Shown here piece by piece: positions 45,206-57,100 of a DNA stretch of 64,000 nucleotides. The notes under the pieces are model-generated. The model saw only the letters and a program-made list of their open reading frames with translations. It was not told the DNA's origin and did not search any database. Source of the DNA: Sphingobium aromaticiconvertens (GTDB lineage Bacteria > Pseudomonadota > Alphaproteobacteria > Sphingomonadales > Sphingomonadaceae); contig NZ_JBANRJ010000001.1 in NCBI RefSeq assembly GCF_037154075.1, positions 1,359,501 to 1,423,500 of the forward strand, written 5' to 3'. The position numbers were made by a program, and so were the translations under genes. Within the stretch, counting starts at the first letter, position 1. Every line of letters begins with the position of its first letter.

Positions 45206-46192
45206 CTACTGCGGCATTTCGGTATGGCCGCCGAAGCCGAAGCGCATCGCCGACAGCACCTGGTCGCCGAACGTATGTTCGACGCGGCTGCGATAGCGCG
45301 CGAACAAGGCGGCCGAGAGGACGTAGGCGGGCACCGCTTCCTCCATCGCCGCCTCAATCGTCCAATGGCCTTCGCCCGAATCCGCCACGGTGCCGGTAAA
45401 CTGGGCGAGCATCTGATCCTTGGCGAGCGCCGACGCGGTCAGGTCGAGCAGCCAGGAGGAGATGACCGATCCGCGGCGCCACACCTCGGCAATGTCGGTG
45501 AGGTTGAGATCGAAGCGCTCATCCTCAGGAAGCTTGTCGGATTTCTTCGACTTCAGGATGTCGAAGCCCTCGGCATAGGCCTGCATCAAACCATATTCGA
45601 TGCCGTTGTGGACCATCTTGACGAAGTGGCCGGCGCCAGGCGGGCCGGCATGGATGTAGCCGAGCTCGGCGCGCGCATCCTCGCCTTCCTGCTCCATCCG
45701 ATTGGGCGTGGGGGGGATCGTCCCTCGGCCCGGTGCCATCGTCTTGAAGATCGGATCGAGGTAGTCGACCACCTCCGTCTCGCCGCCGATCATCATGCAA
45801 TAGCCGCGTTCGAGTCCCCAGACGCCGCCCGACGTGCCGATGTCGACATAGGCGACTTGCTTCGCCACGCAGAGCTTCGCGCGGCGGATATCGTCCCTGT
45901 AGAAGCTGTTGCCGCCGTCGATGATGATGTCGCCGGGCAGGGACTTTTCGAGCAGGGCGGTGATCGTATCCTCGGTCGGAGGACCCGCCGGGAGCATCAC
46001 CCAGAAGATGGCGCGCTCGGCGAGCTTGCCGCGCAGATCGTCGAGCCCGGTCGCGCCGACCGCGCCTTCCTTGACCAGATCGTCGATCAGATGCTGGTTG
46101 CGATCGAAGACGACCGCTTCATGTCCGCCGCGCAACAGGCGACGGACGATATTGCCGCCCATGCGCCCCAGTCCGATCATCGCGATACGCAT
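45206..46192 (-). CDS. gnd: 6-phosphogluconate dehydrogenase, decarboxylating (short form)
   Basis: A 328-residue enzyme with the Rossmann motif [18 protein letters not shown] and catalytic Lys/Asn in [20 protein letters not shown]. It belongs to the short GntZ/YqeC-type group (about 300-330 residues) rather than the 470-residue Gnd. Members of this group often use NAD+, and the residues after the second strand (VFDRNQH) are compatible with NAD preference. It yields ribulose 5-phosphate and CO2. Confidence 0.92.
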   Translation of the reverse strand: MRIAMIGLGRMGGNIVRRLLRGGHEAVVFDRNQHLIDDLVKEGAVGATGLDDLRGKLAERAIFWVMLPAGPPTEDTITALLEKSLPGDIIIDGGNSFYRDDIRRAKLCVAKQVAYVDIGTSGGVWGLERGYCMMIGGETEVVDYLDPIFKTMAPGRGTIPPTPNRMEQEGEDARAELGYIHAGPPGAGHFVKMVHNGIEYGLMQAYAEGFDILKSKKSDKLPEDERFDLNLTDIAEVWRRGSVISSWLLDLTASALAKDQMLAQFTGTVADSGEGHWTIEAAMEEAVPAYVLSAALFARYRSRVEHTFGDQVLSAMRFGFGGHTEMPQ

Positions 46193-46207
46193 TTATGCTG
46201 ATCCCCT

Positions 46208-47869
46208 TCAATTCTGTAGCGAACGCGCCACCAATGTTTCGAGGGTATTGAGATCCCCTGTGTTGAGATGAATGCGCAAGGTGCGCTGCCCGCGCGCGGC
46301 GAGCACGTCGAGATCGCCACGCGCCTGCGCGAGCTGGACCGTGCCGAAGCTGGCCTTGCGTCCGGGCACCGGTACGTCCGGGTTCGGCGTCCGCGTGATC
46401 TCGAGGAACACGCCGCTCTTCGGACCGCCTTTGTAGGCCTGGCCGGTCGAATGGAGGAAACGGGGGCCGAAGCCGGCGACGGTCGCGACACCCTTTGCCT
46501 CGACCACCGCCTGGCGCATCCGTGCGACGGCTGCCTCATGTTCGGCATTGCGTTCTAGATAGACGAGGAAGCCGACATAGGCGCCGGGCTCGGCGCTGGC
46601 GAAATGGTCGCGCAATATCTCGACCGGATTGGTCGCGGCGAACATGTGGTCGCCCGGTGCGGAAAAGGCCATGGCCGCATCCTGGTGGAACGGCGTTTCG
46701 GGGGCGAGTGCACCCGATTCCTCATATTTGTCGATCAACTTGCGCGTCGCGATCTTGGCATCCTCGACATCGGGCTGGTCGAACGGATCGATGCCGATCA
46801 CCGCACCGGCAAAAGCGGTTGCCACTTCCCAGCGGAAGAATTCCTGCCCTATCAAATCCTTGGATGCGAGCGTGATGCGCACCATCGGCTGACCGGCGGC
46901 AACCAGGGCATCGGCCTGCTGAGTCAACCGGCTCACGTCCTCGCCGTCGAGCGTCAGCAAAGCGAACAGCCGGTCGCTTCCATAATCGGCGGCGGGAGCA
47001 TCCGGCTCGACATCGACGGGCACGATTCCCTTGCCATGCTTGCCGGTCGATTCGGCGATGAGCTGTTCGAGCCAGGCGCCGATCGGCTCGAGGCCGGGGC
47101 TGGTCTGGATGGTGAGCTTGTCGCGGCCGGAAACCGCCGCCTCGCCCATGATCGCACCCAGGATCAGGCCGGGATTGGCGGTGTCGCCCTTGCACGCCTC
47201 GACCAGAGGCTGGGTCGCGGCGAAAAAGGCTTCGACGTCGATCCCCATCATCGCTGCCGGCACCATGCCGAATACCGACAGGACCGAATAACGCCCGCCG
47301 ATCGCCGGATCGCCGAGGAAGATGGCGTGATAGCCATGCTCCCTGGCCAGTTTCTCGAGCTTCGATCCCGGATCGGTCACGGCAACGAAGCGGTCACCAT
47401 CCTTGCCGGCCAATTCCCAGAAATAGGCGCGGAGCAGTTCGGGCTCCATCGTCGATCCCGATTTGGATGCGACGAGGAACAGGGCCTCGCTGGGATCGAT
47501 CTTCGACGCGACCGTGCTGATCTGGCCTGGGTCGGTTGAATCGAGGGCGTGGACGGTCGGATAGCCGGGCGCAGCGCCGATGATCTCGGCCAGCACTTCG
47601 GGGCCGAGGCTCGATCCGCCCATGCCGAGCAGGACGACGTCCTTATGCCCGCGCGCCTTGGCGGCGATCGCCTTCAGCTGGGCGAAATCGACCTGCTTGC
47701 CTCCACCGGCAGCGAGCCAGCCGACCCATTTGGCTTCGTCGCCGTTGGTCCAGAGCGATGCGTCGGCGGCCCACAGCCGCGTACCCCATTTCTCCGCCGC
47801 CGCTGTCTTGAGCCTGGCATCGACCGCGTGGCGCAGCGGCTCGGGCAGGTCGGCGTGGAAATGGTTCAT
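46208..47869 (-). CDS. pgi: Phosphoglucose isomerase, of the Tal-Pgi fusion lineage
   Basis: This 553-residue enzyme has sugar isomerase (SIS) motifs VVLLGMGGSSLGPEV, FLVASKSGSTMEPE and GRYSVLSVFGMVPAA. The segment TSPGLEPIGAWLEQLIAESTGK contains the catalytic glutamate. The sequence style matches the isomerase half of bifunctional transaldolase-phosphoglucose isomerases, yet here it is a separate gene whose ATG is five bases after the transaldolase stop. It recycles fructose 6-phosphate to glucose 6-phosphate, closing the pentose cycle. Confidence 0.92.
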   Translation of the reverse strand: MNHFHADLPEPLRHAVDARLKTAAAEKWGTRLWAADASLWTNGDEAKWVGWLAAGGGKQVDFAQLKAIAAKARGHKDVVLLGMGGSSLGPEVLAEIIGAAPGYPTVHALDSTDPGQISTVASKIDPSEALFLVASKSGSTMEPELLRAYFWELAGKDGDRFVAVTDPGSKLEKLAREHGYHAIFLGDPAIGGRYSVLSVFGMVPAAMMGIDVEAFFAATQPLVEACKGDTANPGLILGAIMGEAAVSGRDKLTIQTSPGLEPIGAWLEQLIAESTGKHGKGIVPVDVEPDAPAADYGSDRLFALLTLDGEDVSRLTQQADALVAAGQPMVRITLASKDLIGQEFFRWEVATAFAGAVIGIDPFDQPDVEDAKIATRKLIDKYEESGALAPETPFHQDAAMAFSAPGDHMFAATNPVEILRDHFASAEPGAYVGFLVYLERNAEHEAAVARMRQAVVEAKGVATVAGFGPRFLHSTGQAYKGGPKSGVFLEITRTPNPDVPVPGRKASFGTVQLAQARGDLDVLAARGQRTLRIHLNTGDLNTLETLVARSLQN

Positions 47870-47874
47870 GCGCT

Positions 47875-50800
47875 TCAGGCCTCCGCTTTGGCTTTCTTCG
47901 CCTCGATCGCGCCGAGCAGCGTGTCGGCCGCGTCGGCGAACAGTTTGACGCCATCTTCGACCAGCTTGGCGGTGACGCCGGACAGATCGAGCCCGAGCCG
48001 GTCGGTCTCGGCCAGGACATGTTCAGCCCCCGGCACGTCCGCGGTCAGCGTCTGCTTGAGCGTGCCGTGATCCCGGAACGCGTCCATCGTCTTGGGCGGA
48101 ATGGTGTTGACCGTATCGGGGCCGATCAGCGCGTCGATATAGAGCGTGTCGGGGAAGGACGGATCCTTCGTGCCCGTCGATGCCCACAGCAGACGCTGTG
48201 GCATCGCCCCTTCGGCGGCAAGCTTCTTCCACCGGTCCGACTTCACGAAGTCGAGATACCATTGGTAAGCGAGCTTGGCGTTGGCGATCGCGACCTTGCC
48301 GCGTACCGCCTTGAGCGCGTCGGCATCCTTGTCGCCGGTGGCGACACGCTCGTCGATCTTCTTGTCGATCGCGCTGTCGATGCGGCTGACGAAGAAGCTG
48401 GCGACGCTGGCGATGCGATCGATCGTCTCGCCCTTGGCGAGCCGCGCCTCGAGCCCTTCGACGAAGGCCATCGCCACGGCGATGTAGGCCTCACGCGCAA
48501 ACAACAAGGTGACGTTGATGCTGATCCCGTCCTCGATCAGCTGGCGGATCGCCGGGACGCCGACCCTGGTGCCCGGCACCTTGATCATCAGGTTCGGGCG
48601 ATCGACCATCTTCGAGAGCCGCCGCGCCTCGGCGATCGTCTTGTCGGTATCGTTGGCGAGATAGGGCGAGACCTCGAGGCTGACATAGCCGTCCTTGCCG
48701 TCCAGCCGGTCGAACACCGGACGCAGCGTGTCGCAGGCATCCTGGATGTCCTTGACCGCCAGCGCTTCGTAGGTTTCGACCACCGATGCGCCCGGATTGG
48801 CGGTGACGAACGCCTTGTACTGATCGTCATAGGCGGTGCCCTGGCCCATCGCCTTCTCGAAGATCGACGGGTTCGAGGTGACGCCGGTCAGGCCGTCCTC
48901 CTCGACAAGCTTCCGGAGGCCGCCTTCCTTGAGGAAGGAGCGATCGACGAAATCGAGCCAGGGTGCCTGCCCCGATTCCTGGAGCTGCTTCAACAGACTC
49001 GTCATGGGGCAGACCTTTCCGATCAGTTCGCGAGCGAACTTGACGAGATTGTCGACGGTGAAACCGAATTCGTCCTGCAGTTTCGCGGCAGGGGCGGAGG
49101 CGCCGAAGGTCGACATGGTGATGGTTTTTCCCTTCGAGCCGACATAGCGATCCCAACCGATCTCGCCGCCCATTTCGACTGCGAGACGTGCCTCGACGCC
49201 GGGGATCAGGACACTGTCCTTGTAGGCCTGATCCTGCAGTTCAAAGAGATACCAGCTCGGCATCGATACGACGCGTGCCTTGACGCCGGCTTCGGTCAGT
49301 CTCTCGTATGCCGACACCACCAGGCCGACTTCGCTGCCCGTGCCGATCAGGATGATTTCAGGCTTGTCGTCGCCGGCGAGGACATAGGCGCCCTTCAGCA
49401 GCCCTTCGGCGCTGGCATATTTGCCGCGGTCGAGCGTCGGGATCGCCTGGCGCGAGAAGACCAGGGCGGTCGGGCGGTTGTTTTTGCTCAGCGCCGCACG
49501 CCAGGCCCAGGCGACCTCGTTGGCGTCGCATGGTCGGATCATGTCGAGGCCGGGTGTGGCGCGCAGCATGGTCAGCTGCTCGATCGGCTGGTGGGTCGGC
49601 CCGTCCTCGCCGACGCCGATCGAATCGTGGGTGAAGATGAAGGTGACGCCGAGCTCCATCAGCGCCGCCAGGCGGACCGGCGGGCGCATATAATCGAGGA
49701 AGATGAAAAAGGTCGCCGAATAGGGACGCAGGTGCGACAGGGCCATGCCGTTGACCACCGAACCCATCGCATGTTCGCGCACGCCGAAGTGGAGATTGCG
49801 GCCGGCATAGCTGCCCGTCTGGAACGATCCCGCGCCTTCGATCAGGGTCTTTGTCGAGGGGGCAAGATCGGCCGAGCCGCCGACCAGCCAGGGCAGGTTG
49901 GGCGCGATCGCGTTGAGCACCTTGCCGCCGGCATCGCGGGTCGCGATGCCTTTTTGGTCGGCGGGGAAGGTCGGGATGGCGGCATCCCAGCCGTCGGGAA
50001 GCCGGTCGGCAAAGATCGCCTCGAGCTCCTTGGCCAGGGCGGGTTCGGCCTGCGCATAGCGTTCGCGCATCGCCAGCCATTCGGCACGCAGCGGCTTGCC
50101 GCGCCCGGCAATGGCGCCTCCGAAATGCTCGGGCACGCCGTCGGGAACGAGGAAGGACGAATCCTCGGGCCAGCCATAGGCTTTCTTGGTGCCGCGTATG
50201 TCATCGCCGGTCATCGCCTCGCCATGCGCCTTGGCGGTTCCGGCGATCGAGCTGCCATAGCCGATAATCGAATGGACCACGATCATCGTCGGCCTGTCGG
50301 TGGTCGCCTTGAAGCTTTCGATCGCCGCAGCGACCGCCTTGGTATCGTTGGCGTCGTCCACATGGATGACGTGCCAACCATAAGCGTCGAAGCGCTGGCC
50401 GACATCCTCGTCGAAGGCGAGATCGGTGCCGCCCTCGATCGTCACATGGTTCGAATCGTAGATCCAGCAGAGGTTGGAGAGCTTCAGGTGGCCGGCCAGG
50501 CTCGCCGCCTCGCTCGCCACGCCTTCCATCATACAGCCGTCGCCGGCGAGGCAATAGACGTCATGGTCGAAGATCGGGAAACCGTCGCGATTGTAGCGCG
50601 CCGCGAGCCAGCGCTCGGCAATCGCCATGCCGACCGAATTGCCGCAGCCCTGGCCGAGCGGGCCGGTGGTCGTCTCGACACCCGTGGTGTGGCGATATTC
50701 GGGATGACCCGGCGTCTTCGAGCCGATCTGGCGGAAATCCTTGATGTCCTGCAGGCTCACCGCCGGTTTGCCGGTCAGCCTGCCGTCCTTGTCGATCTCC

Positions 50801-51078
50801 TTGACTCCGGCGAGATGCAGCAGGGAGTAAAGCAGCATCGACGCATGGCCGACCGACAGGACGAAGCGGTCGCGGTTGGGCCAATCCGGCGCGTCGGGAT
50901 CGGTGCGCAGGAATTGCGACCAGAGCGTATAGCCGACCGGTGCCAGGGCCATCGGCGTGCCGATATGACCCGATTTCGCGGCGTGGACCGCATCCATCGA
51001 CAAGGTGCGGATCGTGTCGATCGCCAGCCTTTCCGGGCTGCCGTCCCCATGCAGGGTAGAGGCGGGGATGGTCGACAT
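47875..51078 (-). CDS. tkt-tal: Transketolase-transaldolase fusion protein
   Basis: One uninterrupted frame of about 1067 residues. The first part (to about residue 690) is transketolase: SGHIGTPMALAPVGYTLW, thiamine-diphosphate motif GDGCMMEGVASEAASLAG and HDSIGVGEDGPTHQPIEQL. After ARELIGKV only two residues (Cys-Pro) precede MTSLLKQLQ, the start of a complete transaldolase whose Schiff-base lysine is in NLMIKVPGTRVG. The codon after GKV is TGC, one base from TGA, so fusion by stop-codon loss is likely. A GGAAAGG stands eight bases before the internal ATG at 49005, so free transaldolase could also be made. The start at 51078 gives MSTIPAST. The enzymes interconvert C3-C7 sugar phosphates. 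Confidence 0.9.
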   Translation of the reverse strand: MSTIPASTLHGDGSPERLAIDTIRTLSMDAVHAAKSGHIGTPMALAPVGYTLWSQFLRTDPDAPDWPNRDRFVLSVGHASMLLYSLLHLAGVKEIDKDGRLTGKPAVSLQDIKDFRQIGSKTPGHPEYRHTTGVETTTGPLGQGCGNSVGMAIAERWLAARYNRDGFPIFDHDVYCLAGDGCMMEGVASEAASLAGHLKLSNLCWIYDSNHVTIEGGTDLAFDEDVGQRFDAYGWHVIHVDDANDTKAVAAAIESFKATTDRPTMIVVHSIIGYGSSIAGTAKAHGEAMTGDDIRGTKKAYGWPEDSSFLVPDGVPEHFGGAIAGRGKPLRAEWLAMRERYAQAEPALAKELEAIFADRLPDGWDAAIPTFPADQKGIATRDAGGKVLNAIAPNLPWLVGGSADLAPSTKTLIEGAGSFQTGSYAGRNLHFGVREHAMGSVVNGMALSHLRPYSATFFIFLDYMRPPVRLAALMELGVTFIFTHDSIGVGEDGPTHQPIEQLTMLRATPGLDMIRPCDANEVAWAWRAALSKNNRPTALVFSRQAIPTLDRGKYASAEGLLKGAYVLAGDDKPEIILIGTGSEVGLVVSAYERLTEAGVKARVVSMPSWYLFELQDQAYKDSVLIPGVEARLAVEMGGEIGWDRYVGSKGKTITMSTFGASAPAAKLQDEFGFTVDNLVKFARELIGKVCPMTSLLKQLQESGQAPWLDFVDRSFLKEGGLRKLVEEDGLTGVTSNPSIFEKAMGQGTAYDDQYKAFVTANPGASVVETYEALAVKDIQDACDTLRPVFDRLDGKDGYVSLEVSPYLANDTDKTIAEARRLSKMVDRPNLMIKVPGTRVGVPAIRQLIEDGISINVTLLFAREAYIAVAMAFVEGLEARLAKGETIDRIASVASFFVSRIDSAIDKKIDERVATGDKDADALKAVRGKVAIANAKLAYQWYLDFVKSDRWKKLAAEGAMPQRLLWASTGTKDPSFPDTLYIDALIGPDTVNTIPPKTMDAFRDHGTLKQTLTADVPGAEHVLAETDRLGLDLSGVTAKLVEDGVKLFADAADTLLGAIEAKKAKAEA

Positions 51079-51113
51079 GAGAATCCTTTCGTATTGCCGT
51101 TGTCGAATCGACG

Positions 51114-54100
51114 TCAGGCCTTTAGCGGAACCCGCACGAGAACAATCCGCGTCGCGCCATCGTGGGGAAAGCAAACCCCGGGTTCTCGCAGGAGCTTGCC
51201 GTCAACGGTAATTTCCTCTCCGTCACCTTCAAGAGACGGGTCCGTTTCGATCGTTATCTGGATGGCTCCGTCGGCGCGCCGGAGCGTCAATTCCGCTTTG
51301 TGCCAGCTTTTCGGCATTGCTGGACGTATCTGTATTTTGCCGCCAATTAAGCGAACGCCCAGAATTTCTTCAACGGCCAGCCGCCATGTCCAACCTGCGG
51401 CGCCTGTATACCAAGTCCAGCCGCCGCGGCCGAGATGGGGTGCCACACCGGCGATGTCGCCCGCGACAGCATATGGCTCGGTTCGATAATGCTCTGCGCC
51501 TTCGCGTGTCGAACTGTGCGTTATCGGGCTAATTCGGTCGAACAGTGATTTGGCCACGTCGCCGTCGCGTATCCGTGCGAACGCGATGGCGAGCCACGTT
51601 GCCGCATGGGTATATTGCCCGCCATTCTCCCGGACGCCAGGCGGATAGGCCTTGATATAGCCCGGTTCGCGCGGCGTGTGGTCGAAGGGGGGATCGAGCA
51701 GGCGTATGAGGGCATCATCGTTGCGTACTAGGTAGCGCCTGGCCGACGCGAGCGCCGTTCTGGCTCGCTCCGGATCTGCAGCATTTGAGAGAACGGACCA
51801 GGATTGAGCGATGGAATCGATGCGACATTCCTGCTCCTCGGATGTGCCCCAAGGCCTGCCGTCGTCATCAAAGGCGCGCAGATACCATTCGCCATCCCAG
51901 CCAGACTGCTCGACCGCTGCGGCGAGCGCTTCGACACGCGCTTCCCAGCGATCACGAAACTCGGTTTGCCGCTCATCGACGCAGTGCAGTGTGAAGTTCC
52001 GGATAGTTGCGATGAGGAACCAGGCCAGCCATATGCTCTCGCCGCGTCCCCGCTCACCGACCCGATCCATGCCGTCATTCCAATCCCCGGTGCCGATCAG
52101 GGGAAGGCCGTGAGCTCCGAGGCGATAGGCATGGGCAAGCGCGCGGTCGCAGTGAACGAACAGCGATTGCTTATAGTCGGTAACTTCAAATCGGGCGTAA
52201 CGATCGGCCTCGCCGGCCGCGAGCGGCGGCGCCCTCAGAAATGGAATTTCTTCGTCCAGAATGGATTTGTCGCCGGTCGCCTCGACATAGTGCGCGACGG
52301 CATAAGGAAGCCAGACGAGATCGTCGGAGCAGCGGGTTCGGACCCCGCGGTCCGAAGGCGGGTGCCACCAATGGAGCACGTCGCCCTCTTCGAATTGGTG
52401 CGCAGCGGCGGCGAGGATATGTTGCCGCGTTGCGTTCGGATCGACCTGGATCTGGGCAAGGACGTCCTGGAGCTGATCGCGAAATCCGAACGCGCCGCTG
52501 GCCTGATAGAAACCGGCGCGAGCGCGCACGCGGGCACTTAGCGATTGGTGAGGCAGCCACCGGTTGACCATCAGGTCGAAGGCAGGATCGGGTGTCTTGA
52601 CCTGAACCCTTTCCAACCGATCGGCCCAGTCCGCTACGCGAACCCGGGCAGCAGTCTCGATGATGGACGGCGATTGCCAATGCCGGATAAGTTGGATTGC
52701 GTGCTCGAGGTTATCACCCTGGCCGAGGATGAAACAAACTTCGACGGTTCCTTCAGGGGGGATATCGAGATGCACCTGGAGGGCGCCGCAGCAATCGTCG
52801 CCGGCAGAATCCTGGCGGTTGCCCAGATCCCAGTTGAGCAGGCCGAGCGGTCGGGCCGGGTCGGCAATAACACCGTGGAAATCGCGGCGTGAGGTAGTGA
52901 AGCTATGAACGGCCTGGGTCGTGGCAAGAAAGGCGACGCGATCGCCGAACTCGTCCGTCCAGGAATTGCGTGCGAGAATTGCATGGGAGGCCGAGTCATA
53001 GCGCGACGTCCGAAAAGGGGCTTGCTCGCCCCTCACCGCGCCCAGGAGCCATTCCGCATAGTAGGTCGCCGTGATCCGGCGCGAGCGTGGCGTTTGATTG
53101 CGTAGGCGCAGACGCACCAGTTTTACCGGATCGTCGATTGGCACGAAGGTCGACAGCTCCTGCTCCAGGCCTTCGCTGTGGCGGTGCCATATGGTCCGAT
53201 CGGGACTATGATGAATGCGGCACGCGGAGCCGCCGCCCGATGGCAAGGGTGTCGGGGTCCAGAGCCGCCCGTTCTCCTCGTCGCGCAGATAGAGCCGTTC
53301 ACCTTGGGGATCCTCGACGGGATCATTGAACCAGGGCGTGAGCCTGTTCTCGCCGCTGTTGATCGCCCAGGCGAAGCCAAGCCCGGCCTCAGTAACGATC
53401 GTGCCGAACGCGTCGTTGGCCAGGACATTGGACCACGGAGCCGGGGTGGGAGCGTCGGGCTCTAGGTTGATCACATAGTCGCCAGTATCAGGCGCAAAGC
53501 CGCCCCAGCCGTTGTCGAAGAGGAGATCTACGGACCGCGGCACGGGTGCGGAGGTGGCTGGCGGCACGTTGGTGCCGACTGGGGCAAACGGCGGGCCGGG
53601 GTGCGGAGGTTGATCTACCCGGGCGAGTTGGTCGGCAAGCGTGACGCCGTCGTCTTCAAGGATCAGCTTGGCGGCCTGCTCGAGGAGCGCCACGCGCTCG
53701 TGATCGGAGGAACTGACGCCCACTAGGTGGATGCCGCCATGGGTGCCAAGGCGTTCCTGCGCGCCGGCGTCTCTCAGGACTTCCAGAAGGCGCTCGCGGA
53801 CGGGTTCGACGTAACCTGAGGTGCCCTCGTGGACGATCGCGAGATCGAAGAGGATGCCGCGCTGGTGGCCGAGCCAATGCGCAGCGAGAACGAAGCGGAG
53901 CATACCGGTCTGTTCCGCGGTGCCGGCGCGCAGCATCACGATGGGATGATCGCCTGAAATACCAAGCGACCAGAGATCGACCTGCCGGAAGAGCCGTTCA
54001 CCTCCGGGTGCAGGGTTTGTGCGGGCAGTAAAAAGATGGGAAAGGAAGGCCTGTACCTGAGGTACGAACTGTGGCTGTAGGCTCAGGTCGTGCATCTCGC

Positions 54101-57100
54101 GCGCTTTTGCCGCGATGGAATCGCTAACCACCCAATCCAGCGCGGACAACGTTGCATAGCGGTCGGCTAGGTCTAGCGCCGACTGACGCGATCCCGCCGC
54201 GATCGTGACGAAAGCGAGTTCGCGGCGCCCGTGCGGCGGCAGCATGACCTTTGCCCTGATCGCGCAGATCGGATCGAGCGACCAGCCCAATGCGCCCATC
54301 GGAGGCTCCTCTTTCATCGCGGCAGGATGCGTGACGTTGCCATGGCGACCGATGAAGGCTCTTCGATCAGCCTCAAGTCCGAGCAAGGCGACTCCTTCGT
54401 CATCTCCGATTATGCGAATCAGCAAAACCGGAGGCCGCTCGTCGGGATTGCGCGGTCGGCGCGTGAACACGAGTCCATCGCCTCCGGGCAAGGTTTCAGT
54501 GCCCACGAACAGCTTGCTGAAAGCAGGATGCCGAGCGGCATCCTGGGGTGGGGCGAGCACCACCTGGACGTAGCCCGTCAGTTCGATTGTCCGGGCACGA
54601 TCCTCCTCATTGACGAGCGCGATGCGTCTGATTTCGAGATCGTCGCCATGGGCAACGTTGACTAGCGTCGAGATCGACAGACCGCGCGAACGCTGACGGA
54701 ATTCGACCTGATGGGCATGAAACATGACCTCCGGCGGCTCGCCGATGGCGGGGAATGGCCCCCCTGTTGCGGACCAGAAATCCCCTTGATCGAGATCATG
54801 CAGATAGAGCCAGAAGCCTGCGTGGTCATCTGCAGGTTCGATGCGGGTAAGTGCATGCTGATTCCAGCTTAGACCCCCGGCGCCGTCCGTGCGGATTCGG
54901 CTCGAAAGCCGGCCGTTGCCGAGGATGTGCCAAGCATGCTGCCCCGACGGTCGGTCTGGCGACCAACTGTGCAGTGCCGGGATGTTCCCTTCGGCGTGAG
55001 CGGGCGGGTCGCGAACCTCTACTCGTGCAATTTCTGGCGGAAGCTCCCACGGTATGCGTTCGTTGAGCAGGAGATCGACGGTGCCGACGTAAGGGTCCGC
55101 ATGGAACCAGCGCACTAGCATGTTGTCGCACAGTGCATTTCCCAGCGCGGCGAGACTCATGCCATGGTGGTGCGCCATGTACGAGCGGACGATAGCGAAC
55201 CGCTCGCCCGCCGGCACGCGGGCCGGCGTGAAATCGGCGGCTTCGAAGAAGCCGAACCGTCCAATTAACCTCTGCTCGGCCAGCAGCTTGAGGTTGATTG
55301 TCGCAAGTGCTGGCCGGATCATGAGCGCAAGCGCCGTTGCGTAGGGGCTCACGACGAGGTCGTGGCCGAGGCCACGTTGAAGTCCGAGGGCAGGGACGCC
55401 GAAGGCGTGATAGCGATAGACGCGATCAGACCCCATCGAGGCGAATGATGATTCGGAGATTCCCCAAGGGATTTTGTGCGATTTGCCGAAGGCGGCCTGG
55501 ATGCTGACGGCTGTTCGGTCGCTCATACCAAGCAGCGTGCCGGGATCGCTGTGCAAAAAGATGTTCGGCATCAGATATTCGAACATCGAGCCATTCCAGG
55601 ACAGCAGCGCAAGCCCGGCCTCCTGTTTCGTGATGGGGCGACCGAGGTGGAACCAGTGGGAAGGATCGATATCGCCCTTCGCAATGGCGAAGAAGCTGGC
55701 GAGCCGTGCTTCGCTGGCGAGGAGATCGTAGTGATGCGCGTCGATGCGGTCGGCGCTGACGTTGTAGCCGATGTGAAAGAGCCGGCTACCTTCATCAAGC
55801 AGAAGTGAAAAGTCCATCGCGTGCGCACTGACGTTGGCCCGGCGGGCAAGGCTGTCGAAGCGACCATGAAGCTCGCGCGAGACGGCCTGCCCTTCGGCGA
55901 TGGCAGCCAGCATCTTGTCGACCCATTGACGGGCCGCGTCGGATAATCCGCCTTCCTTGGTCGCGCTGAGCAGGCTGATGACGTGCGCGGTGCGCGAATC
56001 GGATGGCGTCGCCGAGCCGCCAGCCATGAAATCGGCGACCTTGGCTGCGGTTTCCGCGCAGTCTGCGGGATGGTCGGTTATAACTTCCCACCACGGGCAG
56101 AAAACCTGCAAATCGCGACGTATCCCGGACACGTGATGCTCGAGCCGCTCGAGCCAGACTTGCACTTCGCGCAAGATGCCGACGTCGGCTTCGGCAACGC
56201 TCGCGGCCATCACGCCCACCTGCTCGCGCAGTCTCGGCAAGTCGGCCGAAATGAGATCGTCGATCCCCCTGAGCCATTCGCGCTCATCGTCCGAAACCCG
56301 CTTCACCGTCTCGCCCACGGTAGCCAGGATCACACCGGCCGTTGAGCCCGCTTCGGTCCCGATAGACCGGATCGCCTGGGAGAGCAGCCCGATAATATCT
56401 TCTAGGCCTTGCCAGAGCTCGCTGCCTACCGGCGGTGCCCTCCCAGCATCTCGAAGAGCCTGGGCAACGGTAATCAGGCTGACGGCAAGATTGCCGCTGT
56501 CGACCGTGGAAATGTAACGTGGCTCAAGGGGAGCGAGCGTCCTGGTATCATACCAGTTGAGAATGTGGCCGCGGTAGCGTTCGAGCCGGTCAAGCGTATC
56601 GAACGTGTCGCCAAGACGGGTAGCCAGCTCGTTGAGACCGATATGCCCAAGCCGCCACGCTGTCAGGATCGACACCATCAACATGCCGATGTTGGTAGGC
56701 GACGTTCGGTGAGCGGTGTCCTCGTCGGGCGGCTCCTGGTAGTTGTCGGGAGGCAGCCAATTGTCCTCAGGCCGGACGAAGGTTTCAAAAAAAAGCCAGG
56801 TGCGCCGAGCGACGAGTCTGAGAAATCTCCTGTCTGCTTCGGTAAGCGCCTCGATCGGTGGTCTACGCGGGCGGCTGATCCAAACCGCGATCTCGGGTGC
56901 GAAGAACCAGAGCAGCAATAGCGGCGCCGCGACAGGCATCGATCCCGGCGTATAAGCGAGTAATGCGCCGGCTATAAGCACCGCAAGAAGGGGCGAGCTC
57001 CACATGTCGCGCCACGCCGCTAATCGCGGATGGCGCGCCGCGTTTCGCGTGGCCATATGAGCGGCCGAGGTCCATTCGAGCCGCCGCCGCCCCGATTGCA

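Noticed and set aside
48019..51489. A very long open frame on the plus strand opposite tkt-tal
   Set aside because: High GC content and codon bias of the minus-strand gene keep the antisense frame open. The translation has no domain, and the minus strand has clear catalytic motifs.
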